64,000 bases of DNA from the NCBI GenBank assembly GCA_019155205.2, contig JAHNZQ020000004.1:4628131-4692130 (forward strand). Reading direction: 5' to 3'. The DNA comes from Gracilaria vermiculophylla (Eukaryota > Rhodophyta > Florideophyceae > Gracilariales > Gracilariaceae). The notes under the pieces were generated by a model. It saw nothing but the letters and a program-made list of their open reading frames with translations, was not told the DNA's origin and searched no databases. This document shows, one piece after another, positions 29,038-39,816 of the stretch (position 1 is its first letter; each line of letters opens with the position of its first letter). Made by a program: the position numbers and the translations under genes.

Positions 29038-29997
29038 CTACAGACGGCCCCCAAACCCGCGCACGTATCGATCATTGTAGATACCGCCGTATCTCTTGTT
29101 ACTCTCCGTTCTAACCACGCTAGCAATCTCTCGAAGCTTTGGTTCCTTTTCGAACTGTTCAATCTCTTCAACCTGCATGTCTGGTTTCTCCAAGCAGGCC
29201 CTCCACGGACCAGGGTATGCGTAAAAAATGTACCCTCTCGTCACTCTCTTCAACATGTACGCCACTTGTGTGTCCTTCAACGGGCCTCTTCGTGGGCCTG
29301 TCAATCCATAACTCTCGTTGAACTGAGAATTCAAAAACACAGTGTATCCATTCTTCGGTCGTAGCTGTGCGCCTCGTTTCCAAACCTCGTTCACGCGTGG
29401 ATCTGCAACCACCACCACGTCGTCGTCTCCCATTTGTGGCGGATTGCGCATCGAGCCCACACGTACGTTTTTCAAGCGGTCTTCGGCCGCAGCCTTGGAG
29501 ACGCCGTCCGTACTCAGTCCCCACACCACGCGATCCCGAAAACAAGGCGCTTGAGCAACGCACAGCGTCCAATAAAGATTGCAGAAAGCGGCTAGGTAGC
29601 GCTTTATCAGCATGTAGTCCTTTGGCTCGTCCATACCCAGAACTCGAGATACAAACTTGCCAAACTCAAAGTTGAGGAGTGTGCCTGCAGCAATCTCCTC
29701 CAGATTCGGTACCACGGGCCATTGAAGCTCTAACAGCCTGTGGCCCTCGTCTACAGCGGCTGTCAAACTGGCTTGCATTTGATCACGAAGTTCATGTGGT
29801 GGAAACCAGGCACTGTACAATTGAGGAAACGGAATTTTAGGTGCTGGACCCATCGGCACCGCAGTGTCAGGATCCTTTACCGCCCGGACTGGAATAGCCC
29901 GCGGAACTCGATGTACTTGACTGGTGTAACCGGTCGCAAGCCGTCCTGGACGTGTTTTGAATGCCAGTGCACTCGTGAAAGCTGTTGAATTTGGCAT
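29038..29997 (-). CDS. Plastid DUF1995-family protein
   Basis: A 319-residue protein of the DUF1995 family, found in cyanobacteria, algae and plant chloroplasts; the plant member LPA3 affects photosystem II assembly. Residues 1-40 form a transit peptide (MPNSTAFTSALAFKTRPGRL onward, no acidic residues). Family features include the start SAWFPPHELRDQMQASLTAA, LQWPVVPNLEEIAAGTLLNF, VVVVADPRVNEVW, VFLNSQFNES and a C-terminal CYP-like FIFYAYPGPWRACLE-type block (GYIFYAYPGPWRACLEKPD). Specific biochemical role is unknown. It diverges from XPF across 885 bp. Confidence 0.85.
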   Translation of the reverse strand: MPNSTAFTSALAFKTRPGRLATGYTSQVHRVPRAIPVRAVKDPDTAVPMGPAPKIPFPQLYSAWFPPHELRDQMQASLTAAVDEGHRLLELQWPVVPNLEEIAAGTLLNFEFGKFVSRVLGMDEPKDYMLIKRYLAAFCNLYWTLCVAQAPCFRDRVVWGLSTDGVSKAAAEDRLKNVRVGSMRNPPQMGDDDVVVVADPRVNEVWKRGAQLRPKNGYTVFLNSQFNESYGLTGPRRGPLKDTQVAYMLKRVTRGYIFYAYPGPWRACLEKPDMQVEEIEQFEKEPKLREIASVVRTESNKRYGGIYNDRYVRGFGGRL

Positions 29998-30882
29998 TTG
30001 TGTTTAGATGGTTGAGAGATTGGGCAAAGAGCAACGCTGTTTTCCAGATAACGGAAGGCAATTTGAAAGCAAAGCAGGCTAGTAGAATGCTGATTAATAA
30101 AGAAGAGTCAAAAATGCAGCAGCGTTCTTGGGTTTTCAGGCGCTACAAATATGAAAAGTGTTGGCTATCGCAGTGTGCGACGACCGATACTTGCTTGAAA
30201 CGACCCTCACCAATGATATCTTCCACGCGAGTCTCGTGAATAAGACCTTTAGCAGCAGCATTGCAGGGTTTTGTATGCTATTGCAGTGACCTTCGTTGCA
30301 GTGAATCATGAAGACCGCTCGTGATTCGTGGTCAAGACTGCGTCTTTTCCAAAATCAAACGGCGTGAGGGTATATACGAGTGGAGATATTTGCATGATAC
30401 GCCACTTCGGTTGGCACACAATTTTTTACATATCCAATGCTCTTGCAGATACAAAGGTACAGTAGTTCGCAGGCTCTCGGGATACTAGGGCTACTAGAGT
30501 TTCAATGGTGCGATATCGTGACCTCAATTTGCAAGTGCGACCCAAAATGGTCCATGCTCCAACGCATCACACGGCCATGCTTTGATCCGAAGAAAGCGGT
30601 AAAACCAAGCCCCCCATCAATCAAATGCGTGGACGCAAAAGGGTGCCATGATGGCGGACTTTCAACACGAGTCTTGTTCCTCACGCCTTGCGGCCCTTGT
30701 AGAATTTATGTGGGCCTGAGAACCATTCTGTTGCGCGCTTCCCTTTCGGCTCGCAGGAAGCTTTTCCGTTCCGAAATTTTTATATCGTGGAAACGGGAAG
30801 ATGCGGTATTTCTGGACGTAGAGCACCACCGTATGTCCTTGCGTGCACGAAGTCAGTAGGCAATCACGGCTCTTGAAGCATC
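29998..30882. promoter_or_regulatory. Head-to-head spacer between the DUF1995 gene and XPF
   Basis: No convincing gene is seen. Open frames in 30437-30859 have no domain and no supporting context. The region must contain two promoters. Confidence 0.35.
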
Positions 30883-33534
30883 ATGCTGAAGTTCCATGAT
30901 TCCATCGGCGAGCATGCATCAAAAGTGGACTCGCTTCATGTGCTGGGCCGAGGACTTGGACAACACTTCGCTCTCATATCCACGCTTCATCGCCTAATTG
31001 AGTCGGACAAGCTGGTAATTGGCATCAACATTGCGCGACCTTTTGTACAGACTGTCTTTCGACAAGCTCTTGTAGATACCGGCAATCCTCTACTTCTTCC
31101 AAGACATCTCACATCCGACTACTCTATTCGAGATCGGACTGCTGTCTATGAAACCCCGGGTTTTGTCATCATGACTTCGAATGTGTTGGTACACGATCTA
31201 CTGCATGGCACGTTACCCACGGAGAACGTGGAAGGGCTTCTCATTTTTGATGCAGACCGAATTCGAGAGCAGAGCAATGAACACTTTGCATTAACGCTCT
31301 TCAGAACAAAGAACAAGAAGGCATTTATAAAAGCCTTCTCCGAAAATGCAACTTCAATGACGCGAGGTTTTCATGCCGTGGAGAAACTAATGCGACTGCT
31401 TTATGTGTCAAATCTGAGTTTGTGGCCTCGTTTTCACCATGACGTAAAGACTGCAATGTCCATGCATGTCCCGGATCTGATTGACCTTTCCGTCAGTATA
31501 ACGCCAAGAATGTCAACTATTCTTTCTAGTTTATGTGACACAGTTCTAGCCATCTGTGGTGATCTTCGTACCGCAACACGAGCACTAGACCTGTCCGAAC
31601 TGTTCATTGAAAACGAACTCGAAAAGAAAAAGCTCGTCCACAACTTCGATGACATCATTCATAGGCAACTAGAGGGGGCGGAAAAAAGACACTCGTCTCG
31701 TATTCGTTCTCTCATGTCCGATCTTCGCACTCTTCGAATTCTGACCAAACAGCTGTTTGAGCTAAACGCTGTTCAATACTACTGCTCTGTTCTTGCGATT
31801 CGTGCAACGGCTTCCAACGGTGCGAACTGGCTTGTCCGAAGCGAATCTCAACCAGCGATTCTATACGCTCGGTCTCGCGTATGGCAATTGAAAAGATTGC
31901 AGAAAACGTCAGACAGGAAGAGCGTCGGAAAAGTCGAGGATGAACAGAACGACGCCCTTCACTTACAGCAAGGTGTCTTCACAGTTCCGACCCTTGAATC
32001 CACCCCCAAATGGCATGCCCTTCGCGCTGTCCTTCGGGAAATTGAAGCTGACGTCCGAACAGCCGGTCCTGACGCTCAGGTAGCTCGCGTTCTTGTTTTT
32101 GTAAAAGAACAGCGTGTGGTAGATGAGCTCTCTCTTGTTCTGCGAGATGGGAACTCACAATTTCTGTCTGAACAGTTTAAGCACAGTTTTCCAAGCGTGG
32201 CAGCAAGAGCTAATGGAGAACGAGCTGTTCAACTAACTATGACTCAACTTTTACCGCCGAGCTCACGGCGCCGCCAACTCAAAAACGAAAATGTTATCAA
32301 GAAGCAGAAACAACGCAGGAGGTCGGAAAGGGAGAACGGATGGAATATTGAACGAGCCCGTGAAGAATTTACGAATATGTTTCGAGAAATTAAACCCCAC
32401 ACTTCTGGTATCGAAGTTCTCATATGGTGCGCAGAATGGGTTGATAATCAAGGACGAGGGCATCGGATTCTAAACGAATTTCATCCTTCGTTTATTATAA
32501 TGTATAATGCGGATCTCTCCCTCATTCGACAAGTGGAGGTGTTTAAGGCAGCCCATCCAGGGAGACCGGTGCGTCTGTACATATTAGCATATGGAGAAGC
32601 AATGGAAGAAGAGAGATTTCGCCTCTCAAGCGAGAAAGAGAAGCGTGCATTCAAAACGTTGATAAGGGAGCGCGCCACAATGACAATTCTTGTTAACCAA
32701 GAAGGCCGTGAGGAAGAAGAATACACGCAAAGCATTTTGGCTCAAACCAGTGCAACGGGTAGTGCCGGTGCTCGTGGGCTTGGAGCCGACAGGGATAGCA
32801 GACTTGCAGGAACGCAAAAAGCCCATTCGAAAAAGAGTGGGACCGTGCTCGTTGACTTACGTGAGCTCCGCAGTTCTCTACCCATGTTGCTGTATAAATC
32901 TAAACTTCGCATTATACCACTGACCCTCGAAGTCGGAGACTTCATTTTGTCTACAAGTATAGGCATTGAACGAAAATCCATACCAGATCTCTACGGTTCT
33001 TTTGGGTCTGGAAGGCTGTTCAATCAGGCGGAAGCGCTTTGCCGACACTACAAGCATCCATGTCTCCTTATAGAAATGGATTCTAATAAGAAACCGTCCC
33101 TGACCGCCACATCTGGGGGTGTACCGTCAGAGATTGCGGCCACATCGATTGTGAGCAAAATGGTGACGCTTCTGCAACAATTTCCAAAACTGCAGCTTCT
33201 ATGGGCTCAAGGGCCGCACGATGCAGCAGAACTATTTTCCGTGTTGAAGCAGAACGACAATGAGCCTGACGAAAAGGTTGCAATGAGTTTGGGAGTAGAC
33301 ACCGCAAAGGCGGAAGAAGAAACTTTGAATGCGGGGCCAAAAGCACTGCTGCGAAGTTTGCCTGGAATTGACAGCGGAAATATATCAGTGGTGATGAAAA
33401 AAGTGCCGAACGTGGCAGCCCTTGTCAACATGTCGTTGGTAGACATGACTGCCGTATTGGGCAGTGCTGGGAAAGCATCGCTCCTCTACAAGTTTGTCAA
33501 CGAACAACCGATGGAGGCTCTCGCCGCAATGTAA
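30883..33534 (+). CDS. XPF: DNA repair endonuclease XPF (ERCC4/RAD1)
   Basis: XPF, with ERCC1, cuts 5' of lesions in nucleotide excision repair and unhooks interstrand crosslinks. The 883-residue protein matches the usual size (human 916). The N-terminal half is a degenerate SF2 helicase-like region (TSNVLVHDLLHG, EGLLIFDADRI, then a helical domain). The nuclease core shows IIPLTLEVGDFILS and the hallmark ERKSIPDL at about residues 696-703 (ERKxxxD metal site), then SGRLFNQAEALCRHYKHPCL. The C-terminal tandem helix-hairpin-helix (about 815-880) reads LLRSLPGIDSGNISVVMKKV and YKFVNEQ. The active-site residues appear intact. The ATG at 30883 is the first in frame. Confidence 0.95.
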   Translation: MLKFHDSIGEHASKVDSLHVLGRGLGQHFALISTLHRLIESDKLVIGINIARPFVQTVFRQALVDTGNPLLLPRHLTSDYSIRDRTAVYETPGFVIMTSNVLVHDLLHGTLPTENVEGLLIFDADRIREQSNEHFALTLFRTKNKKAFIKAFSENATSMTRGFHAVEKLMRLLYVSNLSLWPRFHHDVKTAMSMHVPDLIDLSVSITPRMSTILSSLCDTVLAICGDLRTATRALDLSELFIENELEKKKLVHNFDDIIHRQLEGAEKRHSSRIRSLMSDLRTLRILTKQLFELNAVQYYCSVLAIRATASNGANWLVRSESQPAILYARSRVWQLKRLQKTSDRKSVGKVEDEQNDALHLQQGVFTVPTLESTPKWHALRAVLREIEADVRTAGPDAQVARVLVFVKEQRVVDELSLVLRDGNSQFLSEQFKHSFPSVAARANGERAVQLTMTQLLPPSSRRRQLKNENVIKKQKQRRRSERENGWNIERAREEFTNMFREIKPHTSGIEVLIWCAEWVDNQGRGHRILNEFHPSFIIMYNADLSLIRQVEVFKAAHPGRPVRLYILAYGEAMEEERFRLSSEKEKRAFKTLIRERATMTILVNQEGREEEEYTQSILAQTSATGSAGARGLGADRDSRLAGTQKAHSKKSGTVLVDLRELRSSLPMLLYKSKLRIIPLTLEVGDFILSTSIGIERKSIPDLYGSFGSGRLFNQAEALCRHYKHPCLLIEMDSNKKPSLTATSGGVPSEIAATSIVSKMVTLLQQFPKLQLLWAQGPHDAAELFSVLKQNDNEPDEKVAMSLGVDTAKAEEETLNAGPKALLRSLPGIDSGNISVVMKKVPNVAALVNMSLVDMTAVLGSAGKASLLYKFVNEQPMEALAAM

Positions 33535-33602
33535 ACGCAGTACAAACGAATCTAGTTCGCAATGGTGACATCTGATGTTTGATCCATTTGGCAGTATCAA
33601 AG

Positions 33603-33828
33603 TTGCTTCCTTTTCTAACGTAGCTGGGTGAACAGTCTCTACATTATACGCTCTTGCAACAAGGGCTTCACGCACGAAGCAGACAATCTACGCTCCAACT
33701 GAAGAGAATCAGTACCCGAATTGCTTCCTTTTCTACCGTAGTTGGGTGAACAGTCTCTAACTGATACGCTCTCGCAGAAAGAGCTTCACGCACCGAGTAG
33801 ACAATCTACGCTCCTGCTGAAGAGAATC
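33603..33828. repeat. Two 108-bp imperfect tandem repeats between XPF and RPP2
   Basis: Copies occupy 33603-33710 and 33721-33828, aligned without gaps at an offset of 118 bp and differing at roughly 15% of positions. Conserved words include TTGCTTCCTTTTCTA, GGGTGAACAGTCTCTA, AGACAATCTACGCTCC and CTGAAGAGAATC. They sit in a tail-to-tail spacer. Confidence 0.9.
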
Positions 33829-34118
33829 GCTCGCTGCGAGTGAGACAACGGTGCTCTCCTCTGCTGATCAAATTTACACCTTCCTGAAGAACCTATCTAA
33901 CCACACCGACGCGAAAACGAAGCTCGACATACCATGTCTAACGTAACGTTACTAGCGAAAGTTCTGAGGTATGAGCTAGAAAGAGTCGCAATCTCCAAGA
34001 CGCGCAAACGGTTCTCATAGCAGACTGATTAGCCACGGTTAGCAATGAACAGCTACAGATGACAGTCCGCAAACGAGGTCCCACGATCGGTAGTGGAGTA
34101 AAATTAGAAATGTGCAAA

Positions 34119-34439
34119 CTAGTCGAACAGATCGAAGTCCATTTCCTCTTCTTCTTCCTCCTCTGATTCTTCCTTCTGTTCCTCCTCTTTTGGTGCTTCT
34201 TCGGCAGCGGCGCCTCCTGACACAGGAGCACCTCCTCCAGAAGGTACTGACGCAAGCTTAGACGTTCCTTCTGCGATAAGCTCCATGATATCCTTGCCCT
34301 CAAGCTGGGTCATCACGGTAGACAGCACATCCTCATCAATATCCACGCCGGCAGATTCAAGAATCTTCTTGATGTCGTCAGCCGATGGGGACTTGTTACC
34401 GCCCATGTAGGCAAGCATACAAGCACCGATGTACTTCAT
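34119..34439 (-). CDS. RPP2: 60S acidic ribosomal protein P2
   Basis: A 106-residue P2 stalk protein that recruits elongation factors to the large subunit. It has the P2 dimerisation domain at the N-terminus ([51 protein letters not shown]), then the Ala/Gly hinge, and the acidic tail ending [11 protein letters not shown], close to the canonical MGFGLFD-type terminus. The start context is CGCGATGAAG. It is transcribed away from RPL12, another stalk-base protein, across 394 bp. Confidence 0.97.
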   Translation of the reverse strand: MKYIGACMLAYMGGNKSPSADDIKKILESAGVDIDEDVLSTVMTQLEGKDIMELIAEGTSKLASVPSGGGAPVSGGAAAEEAPKEEEQKEESEEEEEEEMDFDLFD

Positions 34440-34833
34440 CGCGTTGAAACGAAAGATGTAATCCGATTAGAAAGACTTCGACAAGATGATGTGCTTTCAC
34501 GACGGAGCGCGGCAGACTCCGCGCATGACTCTCATTAAACACCGGTCGCCGTCGACGGTGCCAAAAGGTAGAGCCAAGAAAAAAATATTCGAAAAAGAGT
34601 ATCATAGTACACGTGGCTTCGTGGCATCTGCGTCAACCTTGGCGGTCGCCGTCGGCATATCGCTCGATGCCGACGACGCCCTCTATGATCTATAGAAACC
34701 TATCACCTGCATTCGTTACAAATCGCTGGACGTCTGACCGTCAAGTCTCATCATACGTCTTGATTTTTACAAGAGTAACGCTCATATATCCGCGATTGGA
34801 AATTCGAAGGCTCTCTCTGGGTAGATCAGCAAA
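34440..34833. promoter_or_regulatory. Bidirectional ribosomal-protein promoter region
   Basis: This 394-bp region separates the divergent RPP2 and RPL12 start codons. The 12-mer CGGTCGCCGTCG occurs twice on the + strand, at 34543-34554 and 34643-34654, exactly 100 bp apart. The second copy overlaps an 8-bp inverted repeat (GTCGGCAT at 34651 and ATGCCGAC at 34667). These are candidate shared control elements; no factor can be named. Confidence 0.5.
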
Positions 34834-35547
34834 ATGCCGCCGAAGTTTGACCCTAACTCCGTCACCGTTATCTATGTGCGAACAACGGGTGGAGAAGTCG
34901 GAGCTGTTGCATCCCTTGCTCCTAAGATTGGTCCGCTTGGTCTGGTAAGTCTTTCCTCTCAATCGATTGGTTTCGATTGAGCTTTGCAAACATGATCTGC
35001 ACCAGATTCAAATGGGCCATATCCGTTTTTGCGTATTGGGGATCTATTGGGGACGTATTTCTCTAACATTGAGTTTCTCCTCCGTCTAAAAACGTGTTAC
35101 GATGAACTTCTTTTGGTATTGCGGTGTCGATAGAGTCCCAAAAAGATCGGTGACCAGTTGGCGAAAGCAACAAAAGACTGGAAGGGCCTCCGTGTCATGT
35201 GCAAACTATCAGTACAGAACAGACAAGCAACCGTAACCGTTACTCCTTCTGCCGCATCGATGATCATCAAGGCTTTGAAGGAACCACCACGCGATCGAAA
35301 GAAGGTCAAGGATGTTCCACACGATGGAAACCTGACTCTTGATGCCATCATTGAGATAGCGAAGCAATGTCGCGAACGTTCTCTCGCCAAGCACATGAAA
35401 GGCACGGTGAAGGAAATATTGGGAACAGCTCAAAGTGTAGGCTGCACTGTTGATGGGCAGCCACCCCATGATATCATTGATCAAATCAATGACGGATCGC
35501 TGGATATTCCGGATTATGAGGCTCCTAAACAAGAAGAGGAGTCTTAG
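34834..35547 (+). CDS. RPL12: 60S ribosomal protein L12 (one intron)
   Basis: uL11, at the base of the P-stalk in the GTPase centre. Exon 1 (34834-34944) encodes [20 protein letters not shown] through KIGPLGL. The intron 34945-35133 (189 nt) begins GTAAGT and ends GATAG. Exon 2 (35134-35547) resumes [19 protein letters not shown], exactly where the family sequence continues. The 174-residue product includes [14 protein letters not shown] and the highly conserved C-terminal [19 protein letters not shown] rRNA-binding helix. Pairing with RPP2 across one promoter region joins two components of the same ribosomal substructure. Confidence 0.97.
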
Positions 35548-35810
35548 GCATACTCCCTCGTAATCTATGCACGAAGAGTAAAGCTGTACAAAAAGCTTGA
35601 AAGTGGTCACTCTAGAGTGTAAAGGCGAAGACTAAAACATTTGCTCAATTGCATGATTTATCGAGTTACCACAAACGCAGTATGAGTGCCTTCCATCTAG
35701 CTCTTAGGAAGGAACACGGCCATGTGCGATCTGGGCACCAAAAACTCACTAAGGTAAACCTTCTCAAGAATCAATTGTTCTTTGTATTCATGGCGAAGCA
35801 AGTATCGTAA

Positions 35811-36701
35811 CTACAGTGGAGGCTTGTATTCTCCGTTCGCAATTTTTCGTTCCAGGTCGAATAAGAAACCATGAATATATTCTTCTGTCCATTCTTCACC
35901 GTAAAATCGTAGAAACATTCCTCGTGCCGGATCTTTTTCTGCCCTATACTTCAGATATGCTGTCTGACTTTCCTTTATCTTGGCTAAGGTCTCTGGGTCT
36001 GAAACTGGCTTAGCTTCTTGCACGAAATCGAGGTACTTGTTCAAGTAGTCTTTGAAAGCGTTGAAGACGTGCGTTTCGACCACCTCATCTTCTGAGGGGC
36101 GGCTCCATAAAAAGTTGGGAGAGAAGAACCGAGCAGCTTCTTCAGGAAAATCTCCCCCCCATGGCAAATTTTGCTGATGCTTCTGAAAAGTTGGTTCCAA
36201 CGACTTGGAGTATTTCGCACGATACTTCTCCGTATGGAACAAGGGTTGCATATCAAGAGCTATTAAATGACCTCCAGGCAGTGTAACGAGGTCAGCACCG
36301 AAAAATGGAAGATCGTACTCCATACCCGGAAACATTACAAAGTTTAAAACCTGCAACGCTTGTCCACCTTGCACGTGAGCTGTACGAATTTGTCTCAATT
36401 TAGGTGTGCAATATGCGTAGGAATCTGTTCTGACAAGACCTGCTCGTTTCCCCTTGCCTACCATAGCCTCTTTGTGCTCAAACCCGTCTGGAATTGGATA
36501 TGGTTTCAAATCTTGAAGCCTCGTCTTCAACACGGATGTCGCATGATTCCAAAAGGGCGTATATATGTCTTTAACTGTCTTGGGTGCTTTTGGGTTCGAT
36601 CTATCTACAACAGACATACGAAGGGGAGAAGGTGGTTTCCTTGTATGATGACAATTGAGTGGAAGAGAGCTTGCGAAAGCCATAGAGGCCATATCCCTCA
36701 T
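35811..36701 (-). CDS. pebB: Phycoerythrobilin:ferredoxin oxidoreductase
   Basis: Ferredoxin-dependent bilin reductase that converts 15,16-dihydrobiliverdin to phycoerythrobilin, the chromophore of phycoerythrin. The 296-residue protein carries a plastid transit peptide of about 40 residues (Ser/Pro/His-rich). It resembles cyanobacterial PebB rather than PebA or PcyA in [37 protein letters not shown], the [11 protein letters not shown] block and the C-terminal [15 protein letters not shown] ... [15 protein letters not shown]. Conserved acidic residues of the substrate pocket (Asp in FGADL and in the C-terminal FDLE) are present. The ATG at 36701 is followed by others at codons 4 and 7, so the exact start is uncertain. 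Its ATG overlaps the stop of an upstream small frame. The gene shows the organism makes phycoerythrin. Confidence 0.95.
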   Translation of the reverse strand: MRDMASMAFASSLPLNCHHTRKPPSPLRMSVVDRSNPKAPKTVKDIYTPFWNHATSVLKTRLQDLKPYPIPDGFEHKEAMVGKGKRAGLVRTDSYAYCTPKLRQIRTAHVQGGQALQVLNFVMFPGMEYDLPFFGADLVTLPGGHLIALDMQPLFHTEKYRAKYSKSLEPTFQKHQQNLPWGGDFPEEAARFFSPNFLWSRPSEDEVVETHVFNAFKDYLNKYLDFVQEAKPVSDPETLAKIKESQTAYLKYRAEKDPARGMFLRFYGEEWTEEYIHGFLFDLERKIANGEYKPPL

Positions 36702-36988
36702 TTTCGGAGTAATTCCACACGCCTCTTCAGTCTGTCAATCGACTTCGGGTCGATGAATACTTCGGGATCCTTTGGGAGGGCAAGTGAAAGGCAGACGTTT
36801 GTTTCCCAAGTCTTCCCAGAGACGAGGTATGCTGCATACTGCTTCGCGATGAGATTCCTAAGCGCCAATATCCTGGGATTGCAAGTGAACAGTTCCCCAA
36901 TGAAATGAGATTTCGAGATAAGGTCTACTCGGTGTACACTTGCCCCCTTGGGAATATTTGTCGAAATATAATTTTCGCCGAATGCCAT
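36698..36988 (-). CDS. 96-codon frame overlapping the pebB start
   Basis: An ATG-started 96-residue frame lies directly upstream of pebB on the same strand, and its TGA stop overlaps the pebB ATG (ATGA, 4-nt overlap). The sequence is not low-complexity and reads like a small folded protein: [13 protein letters not shown], then [57 protein letters not shown] recognise no family. It could be an upstream frame in the pebB mRNA translated before reinitiation, the last exon of another gene, or chance. Confidence 0.35.
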   Translation of the reverse strand: MAFGENYISTNIPKGASVHRVDLISKSHFIGELFTCNPRILALRNLIAKQYAAYLVSGKTWETNVCLSLALPKDPEVFIDPKSIDRLKRRVELLRK

Positions 36989-38403
36989 TGGACATTTTTT
37001 ATTCTAGATACAAAAAGTTTGGAACGTGTTCTTTTATTCGTTCCTGTCGGCAGGTCTCTTAACGTAAACAACATAGAGACCTCTGTGAGCGACATCACTC
37101 TTTTTCACACATCAAATGATTCGACCTTCACTCTTTTCAGAGCTATTGAGAGAGTCTATTTTCTGCCCTGTCAGCCTTGGCGGTTCTTCACCTGGCCCCA
37201 AACATATGAGTTCTATCATCACCATCAGAAAAGTTTTTTGCTGAGCTTAGAAACAGCTCATGTTGAACACAGGAGATAAAAAAGAAAAGTTTGGGCATTG
37301 AATAGTTAAGATGAGTAAATGAACTAGTTGACGGACATGAAAGTCGAATTAAACGTACAAAAACGAGACTTGACTACAAATGATCATGAAATGCTACTTG
37401 TGGTTTCCATCTTTTTCCAACCCAACCATCAGATTCGAAACTGCTCTGCACTGCACTGCAATTGTTTTTAAGTTTAAAAAGAAAGGCAATTTTGAGTTCG
37501 AAGATTTATCTCTCAATTTCATATCTGAATTGGGACGTTCTCTTTTTTACAACTACGTTATAGAGTTTACATCGATAGGAGAAAATTTGAATTTTGCTCC
37601 TCGTTTCATTAAGATTTTTTTCAAATTAATAAAGAGTATTGTTCTTCATAGATTATAAAACATATCCCTAGTTTTGCCCTTCCAGAGTTTTAAAAAATAC
37701 ATAAGAAAGTAGGTGAATTAATAAGTCTTTAAATTTTAATTTCTTAAATGTAATGAAGAAAAGCTCAGATGTGTTTTTTCTTTACAGAAAATATATGTAT
37801 GGGGATCAACGGCTTGTTTTATGGAAGCTGGATTTCTCATTTGTGCTTATGATCTGAGGAATTGAAAATACTGTCTACAGAATTTTTAGTTTTCCACTTG
37901 CTGTTAGTTGACTGCCTGGATGAAAAAGTTGTGATCAAAACTGTCATGGAGTTATGTTAAAGCAATTTGTTGATATTGTTGTGTTGTAGATTGTGAGAAA
38001 CATTTTTTAATTAAAACCTCTTCAGTTGTGTTTAAGTATCTTTTCTAATTTCATTGCTATCGGTCTGGGGCAAGTTGAAGCAGCTCAGTTGAAAGGCTGG
38101 TGCTGTGTACATCTCGTTAGTCCTCAGTTCCATCACACATGGGAGTATCGCGTGCCGTGATCTACATTAGAAGAGCTTCTAGCAAAATAAAAACTACTTC
38201 ATTAGATTTAAATATTTATTGATGTATAAATTTTATTTAGGCCGCACAGATTATAGAATAATCGCATTTTTGCAACGCGGGCGGCCATGACCCGACCCTA
38301 CACAAGTCGTGAGAATTGGCGTTGTGAGATTTTCAATAGATAAGCGGTCTGCAGAACGGAGCCCACCATCCTCATCGTTTCTGTTCCCCGTCAGTCTCGA
38401 ATC
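36989..38403. other. AT-rich head-to-head spacer
   Basis: About 1.4 kb, notably AT-rich between 37,380 and 38,240, with no recognisable gene. It separates the pebB side from the DEAD-box helicase. Confidence 0.45.
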
Positions 38404-39816
38404 ATGAGTCCGGGTCCAACACAGGCGAAATCGTCAGAAGGACGGGAGGAAGATATTCAGAAGAGTTTCAAGGACCTAGGGGTGTGCGCAGAGCTGCTTG
38501 ATGCATGCGAGAAGCTTGGCTACGTTCGGCCAACTCCTGTTCAGGCAGAATCGATTCCTCATGCATTGGAAGGAAAGGATATAATCGGTCTCGCCCAAAC
38601 TGGCTCTGGAAAAACCGCTGCATTCGCAATTCCGATTCTTCAAGCGTTGCTCACTGAAAAGGGAAAACCCCCATCACCCTATGCTTTAGTCTTGTCCCCG
38701 ACAAGAGAGCTAGCGTTTCAGATTCATGAGCAATTTGAAGCCTTAGGTTCCGGAATTGGTGCAAAATGCATCACGATTGCTGGCGGTGTCGATCAAATGG
38801 CGCAAGCTGTGGCGCTCGCAAAGCGCCCTCATATTATTGTTGCCACTCCGGGCCGACTAGTGGATCACCTCGAAAACACAAAAGGGTTTTCTCTTCGAGC
38901 TGCTAAGTTCTTGGTATTGGATGAGGCAGACAGAATACTAACCATGGACTTTGAAAAGGAGCTTGAGAAAGTTGTAACATGCATGCCCCGCGAACGTCGC
39001 ACATATCTTTTCTCCGCAACAATGACCTCCAAAGTGAAAAAACTCCAGCGAGCATCACTTTCGAATCCAGTGCGAATAGAGGTATCCAGCAAGTATAAAA
39101 CAGTCGATACTCTGGTGCAGAATTATCTCTTCATTCCTGAGAAGTTCAAAGACTGCTATCTGGTTTTCCTTTTGAACGAGTTTGCGGGCAATTCTGCCAT
39201 TGTATTCGTTGATACCCAACGTCATGCGCAGAGAATAACGATTATGTTGAGAGCATTGGGCATTGGAGCCGTTTGTATACATGGAGGTATGGCACAACCG
39301 AAGCGACTGGCCGCGCTGTCCAAGTTCAAAGCAGGAGACCGAAGCATTCTTGTCGCGACGGATGTTGCTAGCAGGGGTCTTGATATTCCACGGGTGGATA
39401 TAGTCATCAATTATGACATACCAAGTAATGGAAAGGACTATGTGCACAGGGTCGGTCGTACTGCTCGAGCAGGTCGGGCCGGCAGGGCGCTAAATCTTGT
39501 ATCGCAATACGACTTGCATAACTACCGTGAGGTGGAAGAATTGATCGGAAAGAAACTGGATGAGTATGCGCTTGAAGAAGCAACAGTGTTGTTGATGCTT
39601 GAACGAGTGGCCGAAGCGCAAAGAATAGCTATTTCTGAAGTAAAGGAGCTCAACGAAAAAAGACGGTCAAGGAAGGGAAAACGACGGGATGCGGCTGATG
39701 ATGATCAATTGAAGCTAGCGGAAAGCATTGGAGAAGGAGCTGCCTCATTCGTAAACGAAGAGACACAGAAAATGAAGGGGCCTAGAGCGCGGAAACGACG
39801 TCGAATTACCTCATGA
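38404..39816 (+). CDS. DDX47: DEAD-box RNA helicase, DDX47/Rrp3 type
   Basis: A 470-residue ATP-dependent RNA helicase, most like DDX47/Rrp3, which acts in nucleolar 18S rRNA maturation. Motifs in order: Q motif SFKDLGV ... [14 protein letters not shown]; Walker [28 protein letters not shown] within [13 protein letters not shown] in LFSATMTSK; motif V region [14 protein letters not shown]; motif [15 protein letters not shown]. The DRIL after DEAD (family LLNMDF-type, here [10 protein letters not shown]) and the [19 protein letters not shown] segment point to the DDX47 subfamily. The C-terminus is Lys/Arg-rich ([20 protein letters not shown]), fitting nucleolar location. Confidence 0.93.
   Translation: MSPGPTQAKSSEGREEDIQKSFKDLGVCAELLDACEKLGYVRPTPVQAESIPHALEGKDIIGLAQTGSGKTAAFAIPILQALLTEKGKPPSPYALVLSPTRELAFQIHEQFEALGSGIGAKCITIAGGVDQMAQAVALAKRPHIIVATPGRLVDHLENTKGFSLRAAKFLVLDEADRILTMDFEKELEKVVTCMPRERRTYLFSATMTSKVKKLQRASLSNPVRIEVSSKYKTVDTLVQNYLFIPEKFKDCYLVFLLNEFAGNSAIVFVDTQRHAQRITIMLRALGIGAVCIHGGMAQPKRLAALSKFKAGDRSILVATDVASRGLDIPRVDIVINYDIPSNGKDYVHRVGRTARAGRAGRALNLVSQYDLHNYREVEELIGKKLDEYALEEATVLLMLERVAEAQRIAISEVKELNEKRRSRKGKRRDAADDDQLKLAESIGEGAASFVNEETQKMKGPRARKRRRITS

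Noticed and set aside
30437..30859. 140-codon frame upstream of XPF
   Set aside because: No domain; it lies in the head-to-head spacer and does not join XPF in frame or by an obvious splice site.
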